This document shows, one piece after another, positions 1-7,149 of a stretch of DNA of 62,348 nucleotides. Numbering within the stretch: the first letter of the stretch is position 1; every line of letters begins with the position of its first letter. The stretch spans positions 1 through 62,348 of the forward strand of contig CANEZL010000031.1 of NCBI GenBank assembly GCA_947444195.1, in the 5' to 3' direction. Made by a program: the position numbers and the translations under genes. The notes beneath the pieces were generated by a model that saw only the letters and a list, made by a program, of their open reading frames with translations, made no database searches and was not told the origin of the DNA. The DNA comes from Methylobacteriaceae bacterium (GTDB lineage: Bacteria > Pseudomonadota > Alphaproteobacteria > Rhizobiales > Beijerinckiaceae).

Positions 1-2
1 CG

Positions 3-128
3 GAGGGCCGAGAGCTGCGCGCCCGGCTCCAGGCCGCGTTTGAGGAAGACCTCGCTGCGCAGAAGGCAGATCGCGCCGCCGAGATCGCGGCCGCGCGCCG
101 GCGGAACGAGGAGTGGCTGCGACGCTAG
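3..128 (+). CDS. C-terminal end of a protein that starts left of the window
   Basis: An open frame enters from the left edge and stops at TAG 126-128. The 41 visible residues are rich in Glu, Arg and Ala and would form one amphipathic helix, with a tail reading NEEWLRR. This is a plausible genuine protein end because the next gene on the opposite strand stops within 4 bases of it, a typical convergent arrangement. It is probably cargo of the island that ends at 3220. No family can be named from so short a piece. Confidence 0.4.
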   Translation, partial: EGRELRARLQAAFEEDLAAQKADRAAEIAAARRRNEEWLRR

Positions 129-670
129 GGCGCGAGCCCGCCCAGGGCGATCTCGTCCGCGTCCGGGATCACCCCTTGCGCTTCCGCCGGGATCGGATTG
201 CCGTGCCCGTCTAGGCGCTCCAAGAAGTGCACGTAGGCGCCGAGGACGATGTGATCGCGCTCGCCGCCCCCCGTCTCCCACACTCGGTCCCGCGTCATGC
301 CGATCCAGTGGCTACCCGGCGAGAACCGATTGTCGGGATCCTGCGGCCGGTAGGCGCAGTAGATCGCACTGGGCGGTTCGGCGAGGAGGTACGATTGCTC
401 GCGGTGCCAGGCGCACGGGTGCCAAATCAGCGCCTCGACCGGGCCGCCGTCGCTAAGGCGGACTTGCTTCAGGATCCGGCGCTCACGCTTCAGCATCTCG
501 CCCCGGATGTCGCCGAGCAGGGCGAGCTGGAAGATCGGGTGCCCGTCGAGGGCGGCGATCCCACCGGGAAGGGTCTCGACCCACATCTCACGCCTGGGTA
601 GGGCCGGCGACCGCGCGTTGGGGCCGGGATGGTGGTAGGCGAGAGCGCGGACGATGCGGGGCTTGGGCAT
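125..670 (-). CDS. Hypothetical protein, island cargo
   Basis: A 181-residue protein that I do not recognise. It starts at ATG 670 and its stop overlaps the end of the convergent partial gene. It has no signal peptide or membrane segment. It is rich in Trp, His and Arg (for example IWHPCAWHREQSY) and in short motifs such as HWIGMTRDRVW, which suggests a compact soluble fold. It lies 35 bases downstream of the metallophosphoesterase gene on the same strand, so the two may be co-transcribed. Its location between that gene and the window edge, inside an integrase-bounded segment, marks it as accessory. Confidence 0.55.
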   Translation of the reverse strand: MPKPRIVRALAYHHPGPNARSPALPRREMWVETLPGGIAALDGHPIFQLALLGDIRGEMLKRERRILKQVRLSDGGPVEALIWHPCAWHREQSYLLAEPPSAIYCAYRPQDPDNRFSPGSHWIGMTRDRVWETGGGERDHIVLGAYVHFLERLDGHGNPIPAEAQGVIPDADEIALGGLAP

Positions 671-705
671 GCCCCCGTCCTACCCCGCCGCCCTTACCGC
701 CCCCT

Positions 706-1287
706 TCACGCCGCCTCGGCGAGCGCGGCCGCCGCGGCGGCCCCGGCTTCGCGCGCGGCCTGCTCGTCGAGGACCTCCCGGATCTCGGCAAGCCGGACCG
801 GCCGATACCCCCAGCAGTCGACGCCGACGTCGCACGACCGCGCGGTCGCCGGGAGGCTGCCATGGGAATGCCCGTAGAGATGCAGGTCGCCCCGCCAAAC
901 GTTCGGCCACGTCCGATGCCCGTAGTGGCTCAGCCAGACCCCCTGGGGTCGCGGCATGCCAGGATCTTGCACGTGAACGCGCAACACATCCACCGGTGGG
1001 ACCGCCCACGGAAGCCTGTCACCCCGCTCCTCGTGATTGCCCCGGATCAGGAACTTGATGCCGTTCAGGCGATCGAATACTTGCCGCGCGTAGGAGTGAC
1101 TACACCTGTAGGCGAAATCGCCGAGGTGGTAGACGTGATCATTCTTGCAGACGCGGTCGTTCCACCGGCTGATCAGGACCTCGTCATGCTGCTCGATCGA
1201 CGCGAACGGACGGGGACGGTCCATCCTGGGCGAGAGAATCCCGCGATGTCCGAAATGCGTGTCTGACACGAACCATGAGACGGGCAT
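706..1287 (-). CDS. Calcineurin-like metallophosphoesterase
   Basis: A 193-residue metallophosphoesterase. The metal-binding motifs appear in order: D9-T-H11 in SDTHFGH, G56-D57 in HLGDFAY, G83-N-H85-E in RGNHEE, H121, and a final GHSHG at 139-143. These residues bind the two metals of this superfamily and it should hydrolyse a phosphoester; the natural substrate is not evident. Small stand-alone enzymes of this kind are common in phages and islands. ATG 1287 is preceded by a good GGAGGG ribosome site. The last 25 residues are an Ala/Glu-rich tail beyond the usual fold. Confidence 0.85.
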   Translation of the reverse strand: MPVSWFVSDTHFGHRGILSPRMDRPRPFASIEQHDEVLISRWNDRVCKNDHVYHLGDFAYRCSHSYARQVFDRLNGIKFLIRGNHEERGDRLPWAVPPVDVLRVHVQDPGMPRPQGVWLSHYGHRTWPNVWRGDLHLYGHSHGSLPATARSCDVGVDCWGYRPVRLAEIREVLDEQAAREAGAAAAAALAEAA

Positions 1288-1459
1288 AAGGCCCTCCGAA
1301 CATAGGGGAACGCGGGCCGGCCAGGGTGTCCCGGCGGCGGTGGCTGGCCTTCAGGCCAAGCGTTTCCGTATGCGGAAGGCGGTCGTCATGGGTGCAGACT
1401 CGGGCATCAGGGTTGGCCGGGCAAGGGGGCCGCCCGGCCGGATCGGGGTTGTCCCTGGA

Positions 1460-2992
1460 CTAAGCGGCAGCGGCGAGCTCAGCGGGTTTGTCCTCCTCCC
1501 CCGCTTCGGCCGCCTCGGGCTTCGTCCGCTTGCCCTTCCCGGCGAGCTCGCGCTCCCGGCGCCGGCGGGCGAGCTCGGCGCCGAGCTCCTCGGCACCGGG
1601 CAGCGTCGCCGCGGCGGCCGCGGCCTGCTCGTCAGCCCAGGCGCACCAGTTGGCCATGAGCGGCTGCTTCAGGTCGAGGCGGTCGTCCTTCGTGTAGTGC
1701 TTCTCTAGGACGTCGTCCGACCGGACCCCCTCGTTGTGATCGAGGATCCTCTTCACGTCGAGCGGGTCGCACCGGAACACCGCCTGCAGCGTCGTGGACA
1801 GGCCGCGGCGCATGTCGTGCGGGGACGCCATGATCGCCATGTCGAGCAGCTTGTGGTTCAGGGCCGCGTCCGAGAGATGTCCGTCACCCGCGTCGCCGGC
1901 TCGCTTCGGCCGGACCTGCGGGAACAAGTATGGGGTCCCGGCCTCGGCCGCGCGGGCCATCTGAGCCTGCACCATCTCCCAGAGCGCAGGCGGGAGCGGG
2001 ACGCAGTGCCGGTGCTTGTCGCCTCTCTTGGCCGCTGTCTTCCGGTGCCTGGGGCCCATAGACCAGACGCCCCATCCCGGGGTCTCGATCCACGGCACGA
2101 AGTCCTCGACGAGGGCCTCGGCGATCGGCCTGCGCCGCTGCCCGGTCAGGACGAGGAGCTGCAGCGCTGTCGCTACCGTCGCCTCGACGGCGCCGGACCG
2201 CGCGATCGCGAGGGCACGGCCGATCTCCGCCGGGCTCGCGATATGTCCCCCGGGCACCTTCCCGTTCGCCCTCGGCTTGTCGCCTGGCGTCCGCTCGGGC
2301 GCGCGCAGATCCGGGATCGGCTTCTCGACGCCGGACTTGAGCTTCGTGCCGTGCTTGGCCAGGTAGACCCACATCGGCCGCAGCACCGAAGCGAGGTGCT
2401 CGGCGTGCCTCTCCCGGCCGCTCTCGTGGATCTCGTGCACGACGGTCGCGAGGTCGTCGACCGTGATCCTCTTCACGCGCCTGCCGTCGAACCGAGCGAG
2501 CTCGGGCACGCCGAGCATCTTCGAATAGTCCAGGTGTGTCGCCGGCCGGCGCACGCGCGCGACTTCCTTGAGGTAGGCCTCCTTGGCCTGCGCCCAGGTC
2601 CATTCGCCCGGACGCCACATGTCCTCGAATGCCTCGACGAGCGCTGGGTCCCGGGGGGCCGGGTTTTCCTCCTTCGGGGGCAGCTTCCGCATCTGGCGGA
2701 GCTTCGCCTCCAGCCAGCGGTCGTCCGGCACGCCGAGCCGGTCAACGAGTCGCCGCCGGGCTTCCGTGGCGATCGCGCGCGCATCGGCGAGCCGGAGCAT
2801 TGTCGTCGAGCCGAGGGTGAGGCGGTGGGTCTTGTGGCCGCTCTCGAACTTGAAGGCGAACTTCACGCCGCGGGGGCCGATCCGCATGATGAGGCCGGGG
2901 CAGCCAGCGTCGATGATGTCGTACGCCCGGCCCTTGGGGACGGCGTCGGCGATGCCCTGCTTGACGAGGGCCTCGTTGAGCTTGATTGGCAT
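1460..2992 (-). CDS. Tyrosine-type site-specific recombinase (island integrase)
   Basis: A 510-residue integrase with an N-terminal arm-binding region (about 1-90, of the DUF4102 type), a core-binding region (about 130-220) and a C-terminal catalytic domain. Catalytic residues are visible: Arg in TGQRRRPI near 286, H392-x-x-R395 in SPHDMRRGLS, H419 in ILDHN and the nucleophile Y433 in KHYTK. It would integrate and excise the element by recombination at a tRNA gene. The open frame runs further upstream to 3202, but ATG 2992 (protein beginning MPIKLNEAL) is chosen because the upstream residues are low-complexity and cross non-coding DNA. A 3' tRNA-Met fragment lies 180 bases away, the expected attachment site. 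The Ala/Glu-rich C-terminal 60 residues are an extension. Confidence 0.85.
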   Translation of the reverse strand: MPIKLNEALVKQGIADAVPKGRAYDIIDAGCPGLIMRIGPRGVKFAFKFESGHKTHRLTLGSTTMLRLADARAIATEARRRLVDRLGVPDDRWLEAKLRQMRKLPPKEENPAPRDPALVEAFEDMWRPGEWTWAQAKEAYLKEVARVRRPATHLDYSKMLGVPELARFDGRRVKRITVDDLATVVHEIHESGRERHAEHLASVLRPMWVYLAKHGTKLKSGVEKPIPDLRAPERTPGDKPRANGKVPGGHIASPAEIGRALAIARSGAVEATVATALQLLVLTGQRRRPIAEALVEDFVPWIETPGWGVWSMGPRHRKTAAKRGDKHRHCVPLPPALWEMVQAQMARAAEAGTPYLFPQVRPKRAGDAGDGHLSDAALNHKLLDMAIMASPHDMRRGLSTTLQAVFRCDPLDVKRILDHNEGVRSDDVLEKHYTKDDRLDLKQPLMANWCAWADEQAAAAAATLPGAEELGAELARRRRERELAGKGKRTKPEAAEAGEEDKPAELAAAA

Positions 2993-3171
2993 CGGGCGTT
3001 CTCGGGCGGATCTCGGGCGGATCATTTCGGGCGGCGATCCGCCCGGGCTCGAAGCCCGTCCTAGAGGGGAGACCTTGCCAAGACCTTGATCGGACATGCT
3101 AAACCCCAGGATATCGCCGTTTTCCGGGGCGCGCCGATCCGGCCAGGAGGGGGCCGAAATCGGCCGACACG

Positions 3172-3220
3172 TGGAATCATAATCCTTGTGTCGGGGGTTC
3201 AAATCCCTCCCTCGCTACCA
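3172..3220 (+). other. Attachment site: 3' fragment of a tRNA-Met(CAT) gene
   Basis: This stretch matches the 3' half of an elongator tRNA-Met: an anticodon loop ATCATAA, a T-arm with stem GGGGG, loop TTCAAAT and stem CCCTC, an acceptor 3' strand CCTCGCT, discriminator A and the CCA end at 3218-3220. No D-arm or 5' acceptor strand precedes it, so it is not a functional gene. It is the duplicated tRNA end left when an element integrates into a tRNA. It is followed by a terminator, so native chromosome resumes at 3221, and the intact tRNA should lie beyond the left edge of the window. Confidence 0.75.
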
Positions 3221-3231
3221 CAGTTTTTCGA

Positions 3232-3262
3232 AGCCCTGCTAAGTCCTTGGCAGGGCTTTTTG
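3232..3262 (+). terminator. Rho-independent terminator of the tRNA-Met locus
   Basis: An 8-bp stem, AGCCCTGC at 3232-3239 with GCAGGGCT at 3250-3257, is followed directly by a run of T. Its place 11 bases after the CCA of the tRNA fragment indicates it once terminated the tRNA transcript. Confidence 0.75.
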
Positions 3263-3357
3263 TTTGTCCTGTCCCCGGCGGATCCGGCCGTCGAGGTCCG
3301 GGCAGCGCCCGCGCGGCGGGGGCGAGGCTCCGGGAGGCCGGGCGATGGGCCGACGCC

Positions 3358-3753
3358 ATGAAGATGTGGATCGAGAGGGATGGGCAGGGCCGCGACGTCC
3401 TCGTCGAGGAGGTGCCCCGGAGCCAGCTCGCGGTCCGGATGGAGCGGGCGCACGCACCCGTCATCCTCGCCTGCGGCCTCTTCTGCCTCGGCCTGCATCT
3501 CGATGCCGTCGCGCTGCCGGTCATCGCCGGCCGGCCGCCTAGCCTCGTCGCCGGGCTCGTCCTCACCCTGGTGATGGCGGTTCCGGGCGTGGCGATGACC
3601 GTGCTCGCGGTGCTGGACTGGCGGCGCCCCGTCCCCGAGAGCGAGACCACGCGGCACGTCCTCGACGCGGACGCGCTGGAGATGGTGGCCGACCTGCCGG
3701 ACGACGCGCCGGTGAAGCGGCTCGTCAGGCAGCACGGCATCGAGTTCGGTTAG
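3358..3753 (+). CDS. Small predicted membrane protein
   Basis: A 131-residue protein of unknown function and the first native gene to the right of the island boundary. ATG 3358 is chosen over an upstream in-frame start at 3247 because the upstream part covers the tRNA terminator. It has a charged N-terminus (MKMWIERDGQGRD), two hydrophobic segments at about 34-55 and 61-85, and a soluble acidic C-terminus. The likely topology is a two-helix inner membrane protein with both ends in the cytoplasm. It converges on the YeeE/YedE remnant and their stop codons overlap. Confidence 0.6.
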   Translation: MKMWIERDGQGRDVLVEEVPRSQLAVRMERAHAPVILACGLFCLGLHLDAVALPVIAGRPPSLVAGLVLTLVMAVPGVAMTVLAVLDWRRPVPESETTRHVLDADALEMVADLPDDAPVKRLVRQHGIEFG

Positions 3754-4345
3754 GGCACGATGCGGGGAAGTGAAGGTCGGTTCGGGGCGGGAGCCGGCGT
3801 CATCCCGCCCCCCACGTCGAGGAAGCCGCGCACGCGCGCCGGATCGAGCATGCCGGACGGGGCGAGGCCGAGCCCGAAGACGAGGCCGGCGGCGAGCGCC
3901 GCCAGGATGCGGGCCGCGCTCCCGACGGCACCCGCGTGGCCGCGACCGTCAGCATGCCGGTGCCGAGGAAGACCAGCACCGCGACGAGGGAGCGCGGCGA
4001 GAGCCGGGCGAGCCCGCAGACCCCGTGGCCCGAGGTGCAGCCGGAGCCGAGCCGCGTGCCGAAGCCCACGAGGAAGCCCGCCGCGGCGAGGAGCGGCAGG
4101 CCGGCCTCGATCCGCATCTCCGGCCAGCGGCCGGAGAGGAGCGCGAAGGCCGGCGGACCGAGCACCAGGCCGAGGAGGAAGGCGGCATCGGCGAGCCGGC
4201 GCTCGCCCGCCGGGCGCGCGAGTCCCGCGACGAGGCCGCTGATCCCGGCGATGCGCCCGTTGAGCAGGATGAGCATCGCGGCCAACAGGCCGATCAGAAG
4301 GCCGCCCGCCAGGGCGGGCAGGTAGGGGACGAGTTCGAGCTTCAT
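3750..4345 (-). pseudogene. YeeE/YedE-family membrane protein, frameshifted
   Basis: From ATG 4345 the frame encodes a typical small YeeE/YedE (sulfur transport) protein with several hydrophobic helices and the conserved GSGCTSGHGVCGLARLS cysteine motif. At about 3925-3945 the frame turns into Arg/Pro/Ser-rich nonsense, while the family sequence resumes in the neighbouring frame with ILAALAAGLVFGLGLAPSGM and continues to TAA at 3750. A single-base insertion or deletion near the GCGGGTGCC stretch would join the two. Family members are usually about 140-180 residues, which fits the joined length. It is either a real pseudogene or a sequencing error. It lies downstream of the related 4508-5752 gene on the same strand, as paired YeeE/YedE genes often do. 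Confidence 0.75.
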
Positions 4346-4452
4346 CCGGTGGTCCTGATGGCGCGACGCCCGGAATGCCCGACCCCTCGATCACCTCGCA
4401 CCTCGTGACCCGCCACTTCTCCACCGCGGTGCTGACGGGCGCAGCCGGAATG

Positions 4453-4497
4453 CGAGAAGGCCCGCCGCGGGACGCGATCCCGCGGCGGGCCTTCTCG
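4453..4497 (-). terminator. Long perfect hairpin downstream of the YeeE/YedE transporter gene
   Basis: A 20-bp perfect stem (4453-4472 with 4478-4497) with a 5-base loop starts 11 bases after the stop of the 4508-5752 gene. No T-run follows on the minus strand, so it may be a transcription terminator of a GC-rich type or an mRNA-stabilising hairpin. It separates this gene from the frameshifted YeeE/YedE gene, so the latter is probably not simply read through. Confidence 0.6.
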
Positions 4498-4507
4498 GCC
4501 TGCGGGA

Positions 4508-5752
4508 TCAGGCCAGCAGCCCGGTCCGGCGTCCGAGCCAGAGGGTGGCGCCGGCGCCGGCGAACATGGCGATGCCGAAGACCCAGCCGGAGAGCGCGCC
4601 GGCCATGATGCCGGAGAGCAGCGTGCCGACGCTGCAGCCGAGCCCGGTCATCGCCCCCCAGCCGAGGAGCGCCCCGCCGAGGAGACCGCGCGCGACGTGG
4701 CCGGGCCGCGGCCGCGCCGGCCGGAACTGCCCCGCCGCGAGCGCCGCCGCGAAGGAGGCGAGCACGAGGCCGCCGACGAACAGGCCGTTCGGGGTCAGCA
4801 CCGCGTCGCGCACCGCCGTGGCGCAGCCGCGGAAGGTGTCGAGCCCCTCCAGGCGCGCCGGGAGCAGCCCGAAGGACCCCGCCGCCTGCCGGGCGCGCCC
4901 GCCGATCTCGGCCGTGACGCCGAGGGGGCCGATCCTGAGATAAGCGAGGGTGCCGATCGCGCCGACCGCGAGACCGCCGAGCCAGACCGGCCAGCGGCCG
5001 GCGAAGACGGATCCGAACCCGGCCTCGATGCGCCGTTCCCCCGTCTCGGCCCGCGGGAGCGCGCGCAGGCGCCGCAGCAGGGGCCAGGCCAGGGCCGCGA
5101 GCAGGGCGAGGCCCAGGGCGAGGCTTCCCGCATAGCCGAGATGGCGCGGCAGCCAGACCACCGGCGCCTCGGAGACGCTGGCGAGGTAGAGCGGGTTCCA
5201 GGTCGCGAAGCCGAGGACGAAGCCGAGCCCCGTCCCCAGGAGCGCGAAGGGCGCGGTCGGCGAGCCCTCGCCGAGGCGGTAGAGATGCGCGCTGATGCAG
5301 GAGCCGGACACCGCCATCCCGGCGCCGAACACGGCGCCCGCCAGGACCAGCACCGGCCCGACCGGGCCGATATGCGCGTCGGGCGGCAGGCGGGTGCCGG
5401 AGGGGTCCGGCATCCAGGCCCCGAGGACGACCGCGTAGCCGGCGAGCCCCGCGGCGAGCGCCGCCAGGATGCCGAGCAGGCCCCGCGGATCGCCCTCCAC
5501 GAGGAAGTCCCGCCACTGGCAGTAGAAGCAGAAGCGCGCGCGCTGCAGGACGAAGCCGAACAGCGCGCCGAAGGTGAGCGCGAGGGCGAGCCGGGAGCCG
5601 CCGGGCTGGCCCGAGAGCCACAGGGCCGCGCCGGCGAGGCCGAGCGCCACCGCGAGGGACAGGGCCCAAGGCAAGGGCGCCCGCCCGGCGAGGCCGGCGG
5701 GCGCCCGGAACCGGGGGAGCGGGGCGGCCCGCTCCGCGATCGGTCCGCTCAT
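4508..5752 (-). CDS. YeeE/YedE-family transporter (thiosulfate/sulfur import)
   Basis: A 414-residue polytopic membrane protein of the YeeE/YedE family, some members of which (TsuA) import thiosulfate. Visible hallmarks are ARFCFYCQWRDF near residue 75, GSCISAHLYRLGEG in the middle and GCSVGTLLSGIMAGALSG near the C-terminus, with small-residue-rich helices between them. The cysteines in these motifs are those thought to relay thiosulfate in the family. ATG 5752 overlaps the stop of the upstream rhodanese gene by 4 bases, so the two are translationally coupled. Together they suggest thiosulfate handling: the periplasmic rhodanese acts on a sulfur compound and the transporter brings sulfur in. 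Confidence 0.85.
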   Translation of the reverse strand: MSGPIAERAAPLPRFRAPAGLAGRAPLPWALSLAVALGLAGAALWLSGQPGGSRLALALTFGALFGFVLQRARFCFYCQWRDFLVEGDPRGLLGILAALAAGLAGYAVVLGAWMPDPSGTRLPPDAHIGPVGPVLVLAGAVFGAGMAVSGSCISAHLYRLGEGSPTAPFALLGTGLGFVLGFATWNPLYLASVSEAPVVWLPRHLGYAGSLALGLALLAALAWPLLRRLRALPRAETGERRIEAGFGSVFAGRWPVWLGGLAVGAIGTLAYLRIGPLGVTAEIGGRARQAAGSFGLLPARLEGLDTFRGCATAVRDAVLTPNGLFVGGLVLASFAAALAAGQFRPARPRPGHVARGLLGGALLGWGAMTGLGCSVGTLLSGIMAGALSGWVFGIAMFAGAGATLWLGRRTGLLA

Positions 5753-6732
5753 TTGCCGCCCCAGACCGTCCCGGCGAGGTTCACCACCGGCACGCCCACC
5801 GCGTTGCCGTACTCGGTCCAGGAGCCGTCGTAGTTGCGGGCGGGGTAGCCGAGCACGCGGGTCAGCACGAACCAGGAATGGCTGGAGCGCTCGCCGATGC
5901 GGCAGGAGGTGATGATCGGCTTCGAGCCGTCGATGCCGGCCGCGGCGTAGAGGGCCTTCAGCTCCGCCGGCGACTTCAGGGTCCCGTCCGCGTTGACGGC
6001 CTTGGCCCAGGGCACGTTCACGGAGCCCGGGATGTGGCCGGCGCGGATCGCGAGCTCCTGCACGCCGGGGGGCGCGATGACCTTGCCGCTGAACTCGTCG
6101 GGGGAGCGGATGTCGAGGATCTGCTCGTCGCGCTCGCGCTTGGCTACCGCCAGCACGTCGCCGAACCGCGCCCGGAAGGTGGTGGACGGCGCGGGCGCCG
6201 CGAAGGTGGAGGCGGCGACCTCGGCGTTGCGCGTGTCGAGGGGGCGCTTCTCGGCCTCCCACTTCTTGCGACCCCCGTCGAGGAGCTTGACGTTGTCCAC
6301 GAGCCCGTACTGCGCCAGCACCCAGGCGCCCCAGGCGGCGAACCAGTTGTTGTTGTCGCCGTAGAGGACGACGGTGGTGTCCCTGTCGACGCCCAGGCGC
6401 CGGGCGAGCGCCGTGAACTTCTCCGGCCCGGCGATGTCGCGGCTCACCGTCTCGACGAGGTCCGTGTGCCAGACGACGTTCTGGGCGCCCGGGATGTGGC
6501 CGCGCTCGAACACGCCCGGCTCGACGCTGACCTCGACGATGCGCAGGTTCTTCGCGTCGAGGTTCTTCTCCAGCCACTCGGTGGAGACCAGGGGACTCGC
6601 GGCCGCATCGCTCCGCGCCTCCGTCCGGGCCTGAGCGGCGGCCCCGGGCGCGGGCGTCTCCTTGGCGGCGGCCCCGAAGGGCAGGGCGGCGCCCGCGACG
6701 ATCGCGAGCAGGTGGATGAGGGGGCGCGGCAC
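5749..6732 (-). CDS. Exported thiosulfate/3-mercaptopyruvate sulfurtransferase (two rhodanese domains)
   Basis: A 327-residue protein starting at GTG 6732, chosen because it yields a clean signal peptide (PRPLIHLLAIVAGAALPFGAAA); the longer TTG start at 6777 would bury it. Two rhodanese domains follow. The N-terminal domain has an Asp in the YGDNNNW loop in place of the catalytic Cys and is presumably structural; the C-terminal domain carries the active-site loop TSCRIGERSS with Cys near residue 277. CRIGERSS-type loops are found in thiosulfate sulfurtransferases. It would act in the periplasm, moving sulfane sulfur. The downstream transporter gene overlaps its stop. Confidence 0.85.
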   Translation of the reverse strand: MPRPLIHLLAIVAGAALPFGAAAKETPAPGAAAQARTEARSDAAASPLVSTEWLEKNLDAKNLRIVEVSVEPGVFERGHIPGAQNVVWHTDLVETVSRDIAGPEKFTALARRLGVDRDTTVVLYGDNNNWFAAWGAWVLAQYGLVDNVKLLDGGRKKWEAEKRPLDTRNAEVAASTFAAPAPSTTFRARFGDVLAVAKRERDEQILDIRSPDEFSGKVIAPPGVQELAIRAGHIPGSVNVPWAKAVNADGTLKSPAELKALYAAAGIDGSKPIITSCRIGERSSHSWFVLTRVLGYPARNYDGSWTEYGNAVGVPVVNLAGTVWGGK

Positions 6733-7149
6733 GGGACAGGCTCCGGACAGATCAGACGACGTCGCACGCGCCGGCAAGCCGGGCGCAGGACCGTTCGCAC
6801 AGGGTTCGCATCATCGCCAAATCTTCGGCTTGATCTTGAGGTCAGGATCTTCTGATCATCCGCGGATGATCGGCCGTCGACATTGACTTGCCGGCGATGA
6901 TATTGCCCCGCTGCACCGCGTCAAGAAAACCGATTTCTGTTTTTCGCTCGAGCCGGATGGATTCCCACTTCGCGAACGGCGCAGGACGCCAAGGACTATC
7001 TCGACCGCTGAGACGTGCTGTGACGGAGACGTCTCTCGGGCCGTCCGGCGGGGTCGACGACCCGGAGGCGGGTGTCCCGCACCGGCATCCGCAACGCGGG
7101 CTCGCCGGGATCGGAGCCGGAGCGGCCGAGCGGTCCGCGCCGCGCGCGG
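6733..7149. other. Intergenic region upstream of the rhodanese operon
   Basis: About 420 bases with no convincing gene. It holds the promoter side of the sulfur operon, including the palindrome listed separately at 6854-6871, and the 3' flank of the caspase-like gene. Confidence 0.6.
6854..6871. promoter_or_regulatory. Perfect 18-bp palindrome, candidate operator
   Basis: GATCATCCGCGGATGATC is a perfect palindrome about 120 bases upstream of the rhodanese GTG start. No family of repressor is identified by the sequence. A dimeric regulator site controlling the rhodanese-YeeE operon is the simplest reading. Confidence 0.45.

Noticed and set aside
3750..5669. A minus-strand frame of 639 codons covering both YeeE/YedE genes
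   Set aside because: Most of it is a shadow of the 4508-5752 gene; only its last part carries the shifted end of the frameshifted YeeE/YedE gene.
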